Shown: positions 24,935 to 34,230, counted from the first letter of the stretch. The stretch is 47,990 nt of DNA from Arcicella rigui (GCF_034929435.1 NZ_JAYFUM010000033.1:1-47990); one strand, 5' to 3'. Notes: a model not told the origin generated them from the letters alone. Translations and numbers: made by a program.

Positions 24935-25879
24935 TTATTTTTCTTTAGAAATTAAGTTTGAAACATCCCAAAGTTGCCATGCTTTCTTTTTTATATCAGC
25001 TTCGTTCTTTTTTAGTTGAGATAAAAACAGTTTCAAACCCAGTGGTTCATTACCGTTGGCATGGACTAATACCAAACTTCCTTTGGTAATCAGTTGTCCT
25101 TTTGCCAGCCAAGCATCGCTTCCAAGTGGAAGTAATCCATAAGAAAGTATTTGGTCGAATATGGCTTTACTTGACACTAAACCCGGAAAGCGAAAATAAA
25201 CAGAAGGAATAAGCTTATTCTGCAACATGGCTTGTTCGTTCAACAATACTTCATCGGCGATGACTGTTCCTTTTTCAAGTAGAAAATTGTCTCGTAATGG
25301 TAACTTCGGGTCATAGTGATGATTGAAACTATGATTGACCCAAGTAATCGTTAAATTACCTGACGCTTCTTGGCTTATCAACCACTTTAAGTCGCTTTGG
25401 TGACTTTTCATCCAAAGTCCTGTTATGGTAATCGTAATAGGTACTGGAAGCTCCGATACTTCAAAAGCTTTAATAACCTGCTTGAAGAAATTTCTATCAA
25501 GTGGTTTGGTAGATGGACATAAATCTACGGTTAAGCTAAAACCATTTAAAGTTGAATCGCTTTTCTCAATTCCTGCATCTTGAAGGGTATAATCTTTATG
25601 CTTTTCAACATTCCAAGCCTTCAAGTAATTTGTCTTTTGATACTGCTGAGTTACTTCATCCCACTTCAAAGGTTCAGCTTTAATATCCTTGACAATACTT
25701 GTTTTTAATGTATTCGGATTAATACTTAGGTAAAAAACTTCTCCGTTCTGTATCCATTTTCTACAAAGTAATTCATCATTATACCTTCCGAAAAACACTT
25801 GATAATCATTGAATTGGGCAAAAGATTGGTTGAATACTAAAACCGAAATCGCTAAAACCAAAAAGTATTTCATCTTCAA
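24935..25879 (-). CDS. Secreted polysaccharide-deacetylase-like protein
   Basis: The 314-aa protein has a signal peptide (about residues 1-21, ending NQSFAQ) and a NodB-like deacetylase fold. The first motif reads GFSLTVDLCPSTKPLD where family members have TFDDGP; the second metal Asp is replaced by Leu. NHSFNHHY provides an HXXXH motif near 186-190, and VYFRFPGLVSSKAIFD is the RxP motif region. Altered motif 1 suggests weak, changed or no deacetylase activity. Likely periplasmic or surface-exposed. A -7-like CAAAAGTA (minus TACTTTTG) lies at 25944-25951. Confidence 0.8.
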   Translation of the reverse strand: MKMKYFLVLAISVLVFNQSFAQFNDYQVFFGRYNDELLCRKWIQNGEVFYLSINPNTLKTSIVKDIKAEPLKWDEVTQQYQKTNYLKAWNVEKHKDYTLQDAGIEKSDSTLNGFSLTVDLCPSTKPLDRNFFKQVIKAFEVSELPVPITITITGLWMKSHQSDLKWLISQEASGNLTITWVNHSFNHHYDPKLPLRDNFLLEKGTVIADEVLLNEQAMLQNKLIPSVYFRFPGLVSSKAIFDQILSYGLLPLGSDAWLAKGQLITKGSLVLVHANGNEPLGLKLFLSQLKKNEADIKKKAWQLWDVSNLISKEK

Positions 25880-26126
25880 AACAGCATGATTTTATTAATT
25901 TCAATGCTTCTATAATGCTTAACTAAGCCCTATCTACGCTTTACAAAAGTAAAGAAGAATTCAAATAAAGTTATGTTGACTTATCAGCAATGTATTGTGA
26001 ATAGTTTTCAAATTTACAGAATAAATAATACCCTGCTAATATTTTTTCAATTTAGCAGGGCATTTAATGTATCAAAATGATAAAATAAAAATTAATTAAA
26101 GCCCATCAGGGCTAATTTTCGGAAAG
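25880..26126. other. Intergenic region with two hairpins
   Basis: Contains a 9-bp hairpin (CCCTGCTAA at 26031-26039 with TTAGCAGGG at 26052-26060). A short hairpin AGCCC/GGGCT (26100-26114) lies right after the SPOR gene stop, and a T-rich minus-strand tail there may terminate it. No ORF supported. Confidence 0.5.
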
Positions 26127-26684
26127 CTATTTTACCATAATTCCTCTTTTGATTTCTACTTTATCAGGTAAAATTAGGGCTGAGGGATACAAGTCTTTTA
26201 TACTGGCAAAGTATCGCTCGGCATCCATTCGGTTGAGGAAATCGCCAATTTTTACTTTATAAATCGGCTGTTGATAAGTTAAGTAAGGAAAAATTTCTGG
26301 ATAAGTCTGATAAGTAAAAATCTTGGCTTCGTCGGCAAGCTTGCGGTCGTTTCCTACATAAATCTGGATTCTGAAACCATTGGCAAAGCGAACACTTTTG
26401 TTTTTCAGAGCAATGGTATCTAAAATAGCATCTAATTTTTTGTTGATTTGTAGTGGACCTTCGCTGGTATAAGTCTTGCTTACTTTGGCTTTGGCGGCAT
26501 TCAAACTATCATTTTTCTGATTTAAAGCCTTGTACCTGGGTAAATATAGAGCTAAATCTTCTTCATAAACTTTCTCGTTTTTTTTATGAGATGTGTTTGA
26601 AGTACTTCCTGAACTTACTTTCGACGAACAAGCACTTATCAAAAGTGATATAATAGAAAGGCAAACAAAGAGCAATCGTTGCAT
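26127..26684 (-). CDS. SPOR-domain lipoprotein
   Basis: The 185-aa product has a lipoprotein signal with lipobox LLISAC near residue 19, a Ser/Lys-rich linker, and a C-terminal SPOR domain (about 102-180). The domain contains GFRIQIYVGNDRKLADEAKI, IYKVKIGDFLNRMDAERYFA and SALILPDKVEI. SPOR domains bind denuded peptidoglycan, commonly at the division septum. Expected location is the outer-membrane inner leaflet or periplasm. It is divergent from murB, another cell-wall gene, across a 156-bp intergenic region. Confidence 0.88.
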   Translation of the reverse strand: MQRLLFVCLSIISLLISACSSKVSSGSTSNTSHKKNEKVYEEDLALYLPRYKALNQKNDSLNAAKAKVSKTYTSEGPLQINKKLDAILDTIALKNKSVRFANGFRIQIYVGNDRKLADEAKIFTYQTYPEIFPYLTYQQPIYKVKIGDFLNRMDAERYFASIKDLYPSALILPDKVEIKRGIMVK

Positions 26685-26734
26685 GGATTTTCAGTTTTAA
26701 AAAAAATTTGGTGGCTGAAATAAGAAGTATTCAT

Positions 26735-26742
26735 CAAAGATA
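26735..26742 (-). promoter_or_regulatory. -7 element for the SPOR lipoprotein gene
   Basis: CAAAGATA on + reads TATCTTTG on the minus strand, matching TAnnTTTG, 51 bases upstream of the start. A canonical -33 box at the right spacing is not clear. Confidence 0.5.
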
Positions 26743-26759
26743 CAATTTTTGACAAAAAC

Positions 26760-26788
26760 TTGAAATACCCTTTTTCATCGTAACTTTG
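26760..26788 (+). promoter_or_regulatory. murB promoter
   Basis: TTG (26760-26762), an 18-nt spacer and TAACTTTG (26781-26788) fit the Bacteroidota consensus. The murB start is 53 bases downstream. Confidence 0.75.
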
Positions 26789-26840
26789 TTGAGTATATTA
26801 TGATTCAGCCAATCATAAATTCTGATTCCCCAAAAGCTTT

Positions 26841-27857
26841 ATGAATATTCAAGAAAATGTTTCTTTAAAACCCTACAATACTTTCGGATTAGAAGCCACA
26901 GCGAGCTACTTTGTGGAAGTAAGTACCGTCGATGAATTAAAGAATGTACTTCAAAACCCAGCTTTTCGTGAAGAGGAAAAGCTTTTTTTAGGTGGTGGAA
27001 GTAACCTTTTACTGACAAAAAACTACGAAGGACTGGTCGTAAAAATTGCATTGAAAGGCAAAGAAAAGATTTTTGAAGACGAAAACCATGTACTTATCCA
27101 AGCTGGAGCAGGCGAAATTTGGCATCAATTCGTGATGTTCTGTGTGGAAAATCATTACGCAGGCATCGAAAACCTATCGCTGATTCCGGGTACGGTTGGG
27201 GCTGCTCCTATGCAAAATATCGGGGCTTATGGTGTAGAAATCAAAGACATTTTTCACGAGTTGCAAGCCCTCAATCTGGAAACGCTTGAGGTTGAAACTT
27301 TTACTTTAGCCGATTGTCAATTTGGTTATCGTGAAAGCGTTTTCAAGCACACTTTAAAAGGAAAATATGTGATTGTTTCAGTTACTTTTCGTTTAAATAA
27401 AGTACCCACTTTTAAAACGGCTTACGGCGATATTCAAAAAACCTTAGCCGAAATGAATGTGACGGAACTTTCTATCAAAGCCATCAGCGATGCCGTGATT
27501 GCCATTCGTAAAAGTAAATTGCCCGACCCAGTCGAAATAGGTAATTCGGGAAGTTTCTTTAAAAATCCAGAAATTCCACTTACACAATACAAAAATTTAA
27601 TCGAATCTTTTCCTACTTTACCAAGTTACCCTATCAACGAAACCACCGTAAAAGTACCAGCAGGTTGGCTAATAGAGCAAGCAGGTTGGAAAGGATTTAG
27701 AGATGGACAAATCGGTGTTCACGCTCGTCAAGCCTTAGTTTTGGTCAATTATGGCGGTGGAAATGGCAATGAAATAAAAAAATTAGCCGAAAAAGTACAG
27801 CAAACTGTTTTGGATAAATTTGGTATTAAATTGAATCCAGAAGTAAATTATATTTAA
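26841..27857 (+). CDS. murB: UDP-N-acetylmuramate dehydrogenase
   Basis: MurB reduces UDP-GlcNAc-enolpyruvate to UDP-MurNAc in peptidoglycan synthesis, using FAD and NADPH. The 338-aa protein shows the FAD motif LFLGGGSNLLLT near residues 48-59 and IENLSLIPGTVGAAPMQNIGAYGVEI near 114-139. FGYRESVFK near 164-172 carries the Tyr and Arg pair, IGNSGSFFKNPEI near 234-246 the catalytic Ser, and AGWLIEQAGWKG near 276-287. The length and the YRESVFK insertion match type I MurB. It is followed by kdsA after only 13 bases, so cell-wall and Kdo synthesis are co-expressed. Confidence 0.96.
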   Translation: MNIQENVSLKPYNTFGLEATASYFVEVSTVDELKNVLQNPAFREEEKLFLGGGSNLLLTKNYEGLVVKIALKGKEKIFEDENHVLIQAGAGEIWHQFVMFCVENHYAGIENLSLIPGTVGAAPMQNIGAYGVEIKDIFHELQALNLETLEVETFTLADCQFGYRESVFKHTLKGKYVIVSVTFRLNKVPTFKTAYGDIQKTLAEMNVTELSIKAISDAVIAIRKSKLPDPVEIGNSGSFFKNPEIPLTQYKNLIESFPTLPSYPINETTVKVPAGWLIEQAGWKGFRDGQIGVHARQALVLVNYGGGNGNEIKKLAEKVQQTVLDKFGIKLNPEVNYI

Positions 27858-27870
27858 AAAAATCTCAAAA

Positions 27871-28680
27871 ATGAATATCCCAAAATTAAAACATACCGAA
27901 AACAATAATTTCTTCCTCATGGCAGGAAGTTGTGCCATTGAAAGCCGTGATTTGGCTTTTGAAATCGCCGAAAAAATCAAAGGTATTACCGACCAATTTG
28001 GTATTCCTTATATTTTCAAGGGTTCGTACCGCAAGGCAAATCGTACCAAATTAGATTCATTTACAGGCATCGGCGACATCGCTGCTTTGGAAATTTTACA
28101 AGAAATTGGCAATCATTACGATTTACCAACGGTTACGGATATTCACGAATCACAAGAGGCAGAAATGGCTGCCAAGTATGTGGACGTGCTACAAATTCCA
28201 GCGTTTTTGTGTCGTCAAACTGATTTGTTAGCGGCGGCGGCTCGTACAGGCAAGGCAGTAAATATCAAAAAAGGACAATTTATGGCAGGCGTTTCAATGA
28301 AATTTGCCGTTGAAAAAATCTTGCATGAAAACCCTTCGGCACAAGTATTTTTAACAGACCGTGGTAATTCTTTTGGCTATGGCGACTTGGTGGTTGATTA
28401 TCGTAACATTCCTGAAATGCAAGCACATGGTGTGCCTGTGGTAATGGACTGTACGCACTCTTTACAAAGACCCAACCAAACTTCGGGCGTTACGGGCGGA
28501 CAGCCCAAAATGATTGAAACCATTGCCAAAGCGGCTATCGCCGTAGGTGCTGATGGTATTTTTATCGAAACACATCCAAATCCTGCTATCGCAAAATCTG
28601 ATGGTGCGAATATGTTGCCTTTAGATAAATTGGAAGAATTATTAGAAAAACTCGTTCGAGTACGCCAAGCAGTGATTTAA
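27871..28680 (+). CDS. kdsA: 3-deoxy-8-phosphooctulonate synthase
   Basis: KdsA condenses phosphoenolpyruvate with arabinose-5-phosphate to give Kdo-8-phosphate, a precursor of lipopolysaccharide. The 269-aa TIM-barrel protein has FLMAGSCAIESRDLAFEIA near the start and FKGSYRKANRTKLDSFTGIG near residues 50-69. IKKGQFMAGVSMKFA and FLTDRGNSFGYGDLVVDYRN follow, then VVMDCTHSLQRPNQTSGVTG. All are diagnostic. No CXXC metal motif is obvious beyond single cysteines near the active site, so the metal class is uncertain. It is downstream of murB in the same operon. Confidence 0.96.
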   Translation: MNIPKLKHTENNNFFLMAGSCAIESRDLAFEIAEKIKGITDQFGIPYIFKGSYRKANRTKLDSFTGIGDIAALEILQEIGNHYDLPTVTDIHESQEAEMAAKYVDVLQIPAFLCRQTDLLAAAARTGKAVNIKKGQFMAGVSMKFAVEKILHENPSAQVFLTDRGNSFGYGDLVVDYRNIPEMQAHGVPVVMDCTHSLQRPNQTSGVTGGQPKMIETIAKAAIAVGADGIFIETHPNPAIAKSDGANMLPLDKLEELLEKLVRVRQAVI

Positions 28681-28858
28681 TTGAGTGAGTTGTGAATTAG
28701 TCAATTGTTAATTAGTGAGTTAGTGATTAATTTTAAATTTGAGTATAATCATTCATTATTAAAAATCAATCACTAATTCACAATTCACTTAATCACAATT
28801 AAAACCAATCACTAATCCACAACTCACTCAATCACAATTAAAAATCAATCACAATTAT
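28681..28858. repeat. Clustered inverted repeats of GTGAATTAGTGAGTT words
   Basis: The first half holds GAGTGAGTTGTGAATTAG and AATTAGTGAGTTAGTGATTAA; the second half holds their complements three times (AATCACTAATTCACAATTCAC, AATCACTAATCCACAACTCA, AATCACAATT). Long imperfect hairpins can form. The same words occur near 5350, 23190 and 23650. Confidence 0.75.
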
Positions 28859-28884
28859 ATATAACCTCTTATTTTCCAAAAACA

Positions 28885-30270
28885 ATGTTCAGAAAAAACC
28901 CTTTTTTAACTTTTCTTGGAGTAACGATACTGCTTTATACAAGTGTAATTTCTCCTTCTTTTGCCTTTCAAGAGCCAGCCAAAACTGCTCCTAATTTTCC
29001 AGAAAAATTTGAAACTGCCTCGAAAGGACGTTATGAAACCGACGTAATTACTACGCCTTCTGGCGAATGGAATTTAGACAATGCCGTAATCGGAAGTGCA
29101 GAAAACGACCAAAAGAATGGTGAGAAATCTGTACGCATGAAGGAAAAAGCAAAATTGACTATGAATTTTGACATTCCGACGGGCATTCAGCAAGTGAAGT
29201 TGAAATATGGCGTTTATCAGTTGGATGAAGGAAGTAGTTTTGAACTTTGGGTTTCGTCGAATGCTGGAAAAACTTGGTCAAAAGTTGGCACAAGTATCAA
29301 AGCGACAGATAAAAAATTAAAAATTCTTACGATTGACGTAAATGTAGTAAAGGCAAGTCGTATCGAAATCAGAAAAACGGACGGAAGTGAAAACCGTTTG
29401 AATATCGACGATATTAGCATTATTACTTATTCAACAGGTGCGAAAGTAACAAATACGCCCACCACCGCTACGATTACCAAAGAAAATAGCACGGTTAAAG
29501 TAAATATAATTCCGAACCGTGATGATAATTTAGCTTTAGGGAATCCATCAAAAGCTGTGACCAATGTGGCTTCGCCCAATAATTATTTGATGACAAAAAC
29601 GGCTTATTCGCTTTCGTACAACAAAAGTAAAGGCATTGCCAATTGGGTTTCTTGGCACTTGAGTAAAGCTTGGAAAGGTGATGCGGCTCGTCAAAATAAT
29701 TTTCGTCCAGATAATACTTTGCCTACTGGCTGGTATCAAGTAAGTCCAAGAGATTATTCAGAAACTGGTTTTGATAGAGGTCATTTATGTCCTTCCGACG
29801 ACCGTGATGGAAATCCAGAAGATAATCAAGAGACTTTTTTGATGACCAATATGGTACCTCAAGCTCCAGAAAATAACCGTGGCGTTTGGAAACATTTAGA
29901 AGAATATGCTCGCACTTTGCTCGACCAAGGCAATGAATTATATATTTTGGCTGGTACTTTAGGACAAGGCGGTACGGGAGCAAATGGAACAGCCAAAACA
30001 ATTGGCAAAAACGATAATGTACTTGTACCTGCTTCTGTTTGGAAAGTGATTGTTGTTTTGCCTTTGGGCGATAAAGACATTAGTCGTATCAATACAAAAA
30101 CCAGAGTAATTGCTGTAAATATGCCCAATATCAACACCGTTGGCGGAGACGATTGGCGAAAGTACAGACTTTCAGTGGATGAATTAGAACGCCTAACAGG
30201 CTACGATTTTCTATCAAATGTTTCACCCAGTATTCAAGCTGTTATTGAAGCTGGTGTAGATAAAGAGTAA
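28885..30270 (+). CDS. Secreted DNA/RNA non-specific endonuclease (NucA type)
   Basis: The 461-aa protein has a signal peptide (residues 1-27, ending SFAFQ). An N-terminal beta-sandwich domain follows (about 40-175; LKYGVYQLDEGSSFELWVSS, ASRIEIRKTD). The C-terminal beta-beta-alpha-metal nuclease domain (about 210-440) carries FDRGHLCPSDDR near 294-305 with the catalytic His, and FLMTNMVPQAPENNRGVWKHLEEYAR, where the Asn binds metal. It would degrade extracellular or periplasmic nucleic acid for nutrition or biofilm turnover. The N-terminal domain may bind substrate or surface; it is not part of the standard nuclease. A strong terminator follows. Confidence 0.92.
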   Translation: MFRKNPFLTFLGVTILLYTSVISPSFAFQEPAKTAPNFPEKFETASKGRYETDVITTPSGEWNLDNAVIGSAENDQKNGEKSVRMKEKAKLTMNFDIPTGIQQVKLKYGVYQLDEGSSFELWVSSNAGKTWSKVGTSIKATDKKLKILTIDVNVVKASRIEIRKTDGSENRLNIDDISIITYSTGAKVTNTPTTATITKENSTVKVNIIPNRDDNLALGNPSKAVTNVASPNNYLMTKTAYSLSYNKSKGIANWVSWHLSKAWKGDAARQNNFRPDNTLPTGWYQVSPRDYSETGFDRGHLCPSDDRDGNPEDNQETFLMTNMVPQAPENNRGVWKHLEEYARTLLDQGNELYILAGTLGQGGTGANGTAKTIGKNDNVLVPASVWKVIVVLPLGDKDISRINTKTRVIAVNMPNINTVGGDDWRKYRLSVDELERLTGYDFLSNVSPSIQAVIEAGVDKE

Positions 30271-30310
30271 AAAATAACTGGGCTGTTTTAGAAACAGCCC
30301 AGTTATTTTT
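30270..30310. terminator. Bidirectional terminator
   Basis: A 19-bp stem (30270-30288 with 30292-30310, core AACTGGGCTGTTT) with a 3-nt loop separates the convergent nuclease and gyrB genes and has A/T tracts on both sides. Confidence 0.9.
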
Positions 30311-30332
30311 CTATTGATATTTCAGTTATTAA

Positions 30333-32300
30333 CTACACATCAATCTTAGCATACTTCGCATTCTTTTCGATAAACTCTCTGCGTGGTGGTACTTCATCGC
30401 CCATCAACATTGAGAATAAATGGTCAGCTTCTACTGCCGATTCGATATTTACTTGTTTCAAAGTACGAGTTTCTGGGTTCATCGTTGTTTCCCATAATTG
30501 CTCGGCGTTCATCTCTCCAAGACCTTTGTAACGTTGTACCGATACTGTATCTTCTTTTGCATTTCCTGCAATACGTTTTACCGCCTGCTCACGTTGTGCT
30601 TCAGTCCAACAATATTCCATTTGTTGTCCTTTTTTCACTTGATACAAAGGAGGTTGAGCAATGTAGATATATCCTTTATCCAACAAATCTTTCATATAAC
30701 GGAAGAAGAACGTAAGAATCAAAGTTCTGATGTGAGAACCATCCACGTCGGCATCGGTCATAATGATGATTTTATGGTAACGTAATTTTTCAGTATTCAA
30801 GGCTCTTTCGTCGCCATCTTTTCCAAAACTTACACCTAAAGCTGTAATTACGTTTTTGATTTCTTCACTTTCGTAAATCTTGTACTCTTGAGCTTTCTCA
30901 ACGTTCAAAATTTTACCTCTTAATGGCAAAATCGCTTGGAATGCACGGTTACGACCTTGTTTTGCCGTTCCACCTGCTGAGTCCCCTTCTACTAAGTACA
31001 ATTCGCAAACGTGTGGGTCATTATCAGAACAGTCAGCCAATTTTCCTGGTAAAGAGTTTCCACCTAAAACGGTTTTACGCTGAACCATTTCACGAGCTTT
31101 ACGAGCTGCATGACGAGCCTGTGCTGCTAAAATTACTTTGGCTACAATCTGGCGAGCTTCTTTTGGATGTTCTTCCAACCAAGATTCCAACATATCAGAC
31201 ATTGCCGCCGAAACCGCACCCGAAACTTCACCGTTACCTAATTTTGTTTTAGTTTGTCCTTCAAACTGAGGTTCAGCTACTTTTACCGAAATAACGGCAG
31301 TTAAACCTTCACGGAAGTCATCCCCAACAATATCAATTTTTAATTTATCTAAAGCTCCTGACTTATCAGCATAGTTTTTCAAAGTGCGAGTTAAAGCTCC
31401 ACGGAAACCTGCTACGTGTGTACCGCCTTCGATAGTATTAATGTTGTTTACATACGACACTACGTTTTCTGAGTACGAAGTATTGTACATCATCGCTACT
31501 TGCACTGGTACGCCGTTTTTATCGCCTTCCATATAAATGGGTGCTTCGATGATTTTATCACGAGTAGCATCCAAGTACAAAACGAATTCGCTCAAACCAC
31601 CTTCCGAGAAAAATAAATCACTCTTAGGTTCGCCTTTTTCATCTAAATCACGAAGGTCAGTCAAACTGATTTTGATACCTGCATTCAAGAATGAAAGTTC
31701 ACGTAAACGACCCGCTACGGTTTCGTACTTATATTCAGTTACTGTAAAAATTGATTCATCTGGTTTGAAAGTCACGGTTGTTCCATGAAGTTCAGTTGTT
31801 CCAATTTCTCTTACAGCGTACTGAGGAATACCAATTTTATATTCTTGTTCAAATATTTTTCCTTCACGATATACCGTAACTTTCAAATCCGTAGAAAGAG
31901 CGTTCACACAAGAAACCCCCACACCGTGCAAACCACCAGATACTTTATAAGTGTCTTTATCAAATTTACCACCAGCGTGAAGTACCGTCATTACCACTTC
32001 CAAAGCAGATTTTTTCTCTTTAGTGTGCATACCCGTCGGAATCCCACGGCCATTATCTTCTACGGTAATTGAGTTATCAGTATTGATGGTTACTTTAATT
32101 GTATCGCAATGCCCTGCTAATGCCTCATCTATCGAGTTATCAACCACTTCCCAAATTAAGTGGTGAAGACCTTTGAATCCTGTATCGCCGATATACATGG
32201 ATGGGCGTTTTCTTACTGCCTCTAAGCCCTCAAGTACCTGTATGTTATCGGCATCATAATTGGCTCTACTGTTTACTTCTGGTTCTTGAATTTCTGACAT
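30333..32300 (-). CDS. gyrB: DNA gyrase subunit B
   Basis: GyrB supplies the ATPase and Toprim parts of gyrase, which introduces negative supercoils. The 655-aa protein has the GHKL ATPase motif EAVRKRPSMYIGDTG near residues 27-41 and WEVVDNSIDEALAGHCD. GRGIPTGMHTKEKKSALEVV and GGLHGVGVSCVNALS are the later ATPase motifs. The transducer lysine region and the Toprim motifs YLVEGDSAGGTAKQGRNR and MTDADVDGSHIRTLIL follow, and RYKGLGEMNAEQLWETTMNP is near the C-terminus. Length is usual for Bacteroidota. No resistance mutation can be judged. It is a single-gene unit between two terminators. Confidence 0.97.
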   Translation of the reverse strand: MSEIQEPEVNSRANYDADNIQVLEGLEAVRKRPSMYIGDTGFKGLHHLIWEVVDNSIDEALAGHCDTIKVTINTDNSITVEDNGRGIPTGMHTKEKKSALEVVMTVLHAGGKFDKDTYKVSGGLHGVGVSCVNALSTDLKVTVYREGKIFEQEYKIGIPQYAVREIGTTELHGTTVTFKPDESIFTVTEYKYETVAGRLRELSFLNAGIKISLTDLRDLDEKGEPKSDLFFSEGGLSEFVLYLDATRDKIIEAPIYMEGDKNGVPVQVAMMYNTSYSENVVSYVNNINTIEGGTHVAGFRGALTRTLKNYADKSGALDKLKIDIVGDDFREGLTAVISVKVAEPQFEGQTKTKLGNGEVSGAVSAAMSDMLESWLEEHPKEARQIVAKVILAAQARHAARKAREMVQRKTVLGGNSLPGKLADCSDNDPHVCELYLVEGDSAGGTAKQGRNRAFQAILPLRGKILNVEKAQEYKIYESEEIKNVITALGVSFGKDGDERALNTEKLRYHKIIIMTDADVDGSHIRTLILTFFFRYMKDLLDKGYIYIAQPPLYQVKKGQQMEYCWTEAQREQAVKRIAGNAKEDTVSVQRYKGLGEMNAEQLWETTMNPETRTLKQVNIESAVEADHLFSMLMGDEVPPRREFIEKNAKYAKIDV

Positions 32301-32586
32301 ATTTAATTCGATTTTGAAAGATAAACGCTCATTTTTACCATTCCTGATAGTCTAAATGAAAAAATCTATGCTTCCACTTTCATTTATATTTTTTGAAGAT
32401 TTTTGTATCGTGGTCTTTAAATCACACAATCGGCTTTATTTCCAATGAAAAAGTAAAAATACAAAAAACCTATCAATTCATCTAACGTTTGTTGATGTTT
32501 ACATAGATTTTGGGCGAAAAAGAGGGCTTTTTTTCAGAATTGATGAATTGATTTTTTAGCTTTCATTTATCAACCCAAAATAATGC
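32301..32586. other. gyrB upstream region
   Basis: AT-rich gene-free stretch. No perfect TAnnTTTG promoter was found on the minus strand; GAAAGATA near 32324-32331 (minus TATCTTTC) is one mismatch away. No other feature seen. Confidence 0.4.
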
Positions 32587-32617
32587 AAAAAACCTCGCTC
32601 AAAACCAGAGCGAGGTT
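32587..32617 (-). terminator. purH terminator
   Basis: AACCTCGCTC (32591-32600) pairs with GAGCGAGGTT (32608-32617) around a 7-nt loop. A T-run follows on the minus strand. It lies 31 bases past the purH stop. Confidence 0.9.
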
Positions 32618-32647
32618 CTTTAAAAAATCACCTTATTTTTAGGAATC

Positions 32648-34168
32648 TTAGTGTTTAAAGTGTCTAACACCAGTCATCACCATTGCCAAGCCGTTAGCGT
32701 CGCAATAGGCTACTGAATCTTTGTCTTTGATTGAACCTCCCGGCTGAACTACCGCAGTAATTCCAGCTTTGTGGGCAATCTCTACGCAGTCAGGGAATGG
32801 GAAGAAAGCGTCAGACGCCATTACTGCTCCTTGTAAATCAAAACCAAATTCACCTGCTTTTTCAATCGCTTGTTTCAAAGCATCTACTCTTGAAGTCTGA
32901 CCAACACCAGATGCCAACAATTGACCTTCTTTCGCTAAAATAATTGTGTTTGATTTAGTGTGTTTACAGATTTTCAAAGCAAATTCTAAAGCACGCAATT
33001 CTGAATCAGTTGGTGCTTTCGTTGTTACTGTTTTGAAATCCGCTACGGTTTCTGTTGCTAAATCTTTATCTTGTTCCAAAACGCCATTCAATAATGTTTT
33101 GAACATCATTTTTGAGTTTTGTACTGGTTTACGTTTCAATAAAATACGGTTTTTCTTCGATTTTAATACCGTCAAGGCTTCTTCTGTGAAATCTGGAGCA
33201 ATTAAAATTTCAAAGAACAAAGTATTCATTTCTTCTGCCGCCGCTTTATCAACCGTTCCGTTGGTTGCCAAAACGCCACCAAAAGCAGAAATGGTATCAC
33301 AAGCAAAAGCATTCAAATACGCTTGGTGAACAGTTTCAGCAGAAGCTACACCACAAGCGTTGGTATGTTTGATGATAACGAATGAAGTTTCTTGGAATTC
33401 GTCCAACAAAGTAATACAAGCGTCAACGTCCACAAGGTTGTTGTACGACAATTCTTTCCCGTGCAATTTATCAAACAATGCCGCTAAATCACCGTAGAAA
33501 GTAGCCGATTGATGTGGGTTTTCACCATAACGAAGGGTACTTTGTGGCAACGATTTGAAGTCGTAAATATCTGTTTTATTGCCATTGAAATACGCATGAA
33601 TAGCTGTATCGTAATGTGAAGAAGTACCAAAAGCCAACATCGCAAAACGCTTGCGGTCTGATAAATCAGTAGCACAGCCTTTTGCTTGTAAAATAGAAAG
33701 TACTTCGGCATATTGTGTACGTGACGAAACTATCAATACGTCGTTGAAGTTTTTCGCTGCACCACGAATTAATGAAATACCGCCAATATCAATTTTTTCA
33801 ATAATATCATCTTCAGATGCACCACTCGCAACAGTTTCCTCGAAAGGATATAAATCAACAATTACTAAATCAATTGAAGGAATTTCGTACTGTGCTGCCG
33901 TAGCTACATCGCCTTCATGGTCACGGCGATAAAGAATACCACCGAAAACTTTTGGATGAAGTGTTTTTACTCTTCCTCCGAAAATAGAAGGATAACTTGT
34001 TAGGTCTTCAACTGCCGTAACAGGAATGCCTAATTCTTCAATAAAAGTTTGCGTACCACCTGTCGAGTATAATTTCACTCCATTTTGATGAAGTAATTCG
34101 ACAATCGGAGCGAGTCCGTCTTTGTAATAAACCGAAATAAGAGCTGATTGTATTTTTTTGGAAGACAT
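32648..34168 (-). CDS. purH: Bifunctional AICAR transformylase / IMP cyclohydrolase
   Basis: PurH catalyses the last two steps of de novo IMP synthesis: formylation of AICAR with 10-formyl-THF, then ring closure. The 506-aa protein begins with the MGS-like IMP cyclohydrolase domain (about 1-190; KLYSTGGTQTFIEELG, FGGRVKTLHPKVFGGILYRR, DLYPFEETVASG). The transformylase domain has LRYGENPHQSATFYGD, FVIIKHTNACGVASAET and ASDAFFPFPDCVEIAHKAGI, ending VMTGVRHFKH. The KHXXXCG motif includes the catalytic Lys and His. A minus-strand TAATTTTG lies at 34231-34238, 63 bases upstream. Confidence 0.97.
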   Translation of the reverse strand: MSSKKIQSALISVYYKDGLAPIVELLHQNGVKLYSTGGTQTFIEELGIPVTAVEDLTSYPSIFGGRVKTLHPKVFGGILYRRDHEGDVATAAQYEIPSIDLVIVDLYPFEETVASGASEDDIIEKIDIGGISLIRGAAKNFNDVLIVSSRTQYAEVLSILQAKGCATDLSDRKRFAMLAFGTSSHYDTAIHAYFNGNKTDIYDFKSLPQSTLRYGENPHQSATFYGDLAALFDKLHGKELSYNNLVDVDACITLLDEFQETSFVIIKHTNACGVASAETVHQAYLNAFACDTISAFGGVLATNGTVDKAAAEEMNTLFFEILIAPDFTEEALTVLKSKKNRILLKRKPVQNSKMMFKTLLNGVLEQDKDLATETVADFKTVTTKAPTDSELRALEFALKICKHTKSNTIILAKEGQLLASGVGQTSRVDALKQAIEKAGEFGFDLQGAVMASDAFFPFPDCVEIAHKAGITAVVQPGGSIKDKDSVAYCDANGLAMVMTGVRHFKH

Positions 34169-34230
34169 GATTTTGGGATTCTGAGCAGTAAATATTTACC
34201 TAAAACTCAAAGATTATTCAAAAGAAGATG

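Noticed and set aside
30383..32072. Several + strand ORFs opposite gyrB
   Set aside because: All are antisense to a well-conserved essential gene, with no own start context or motif.
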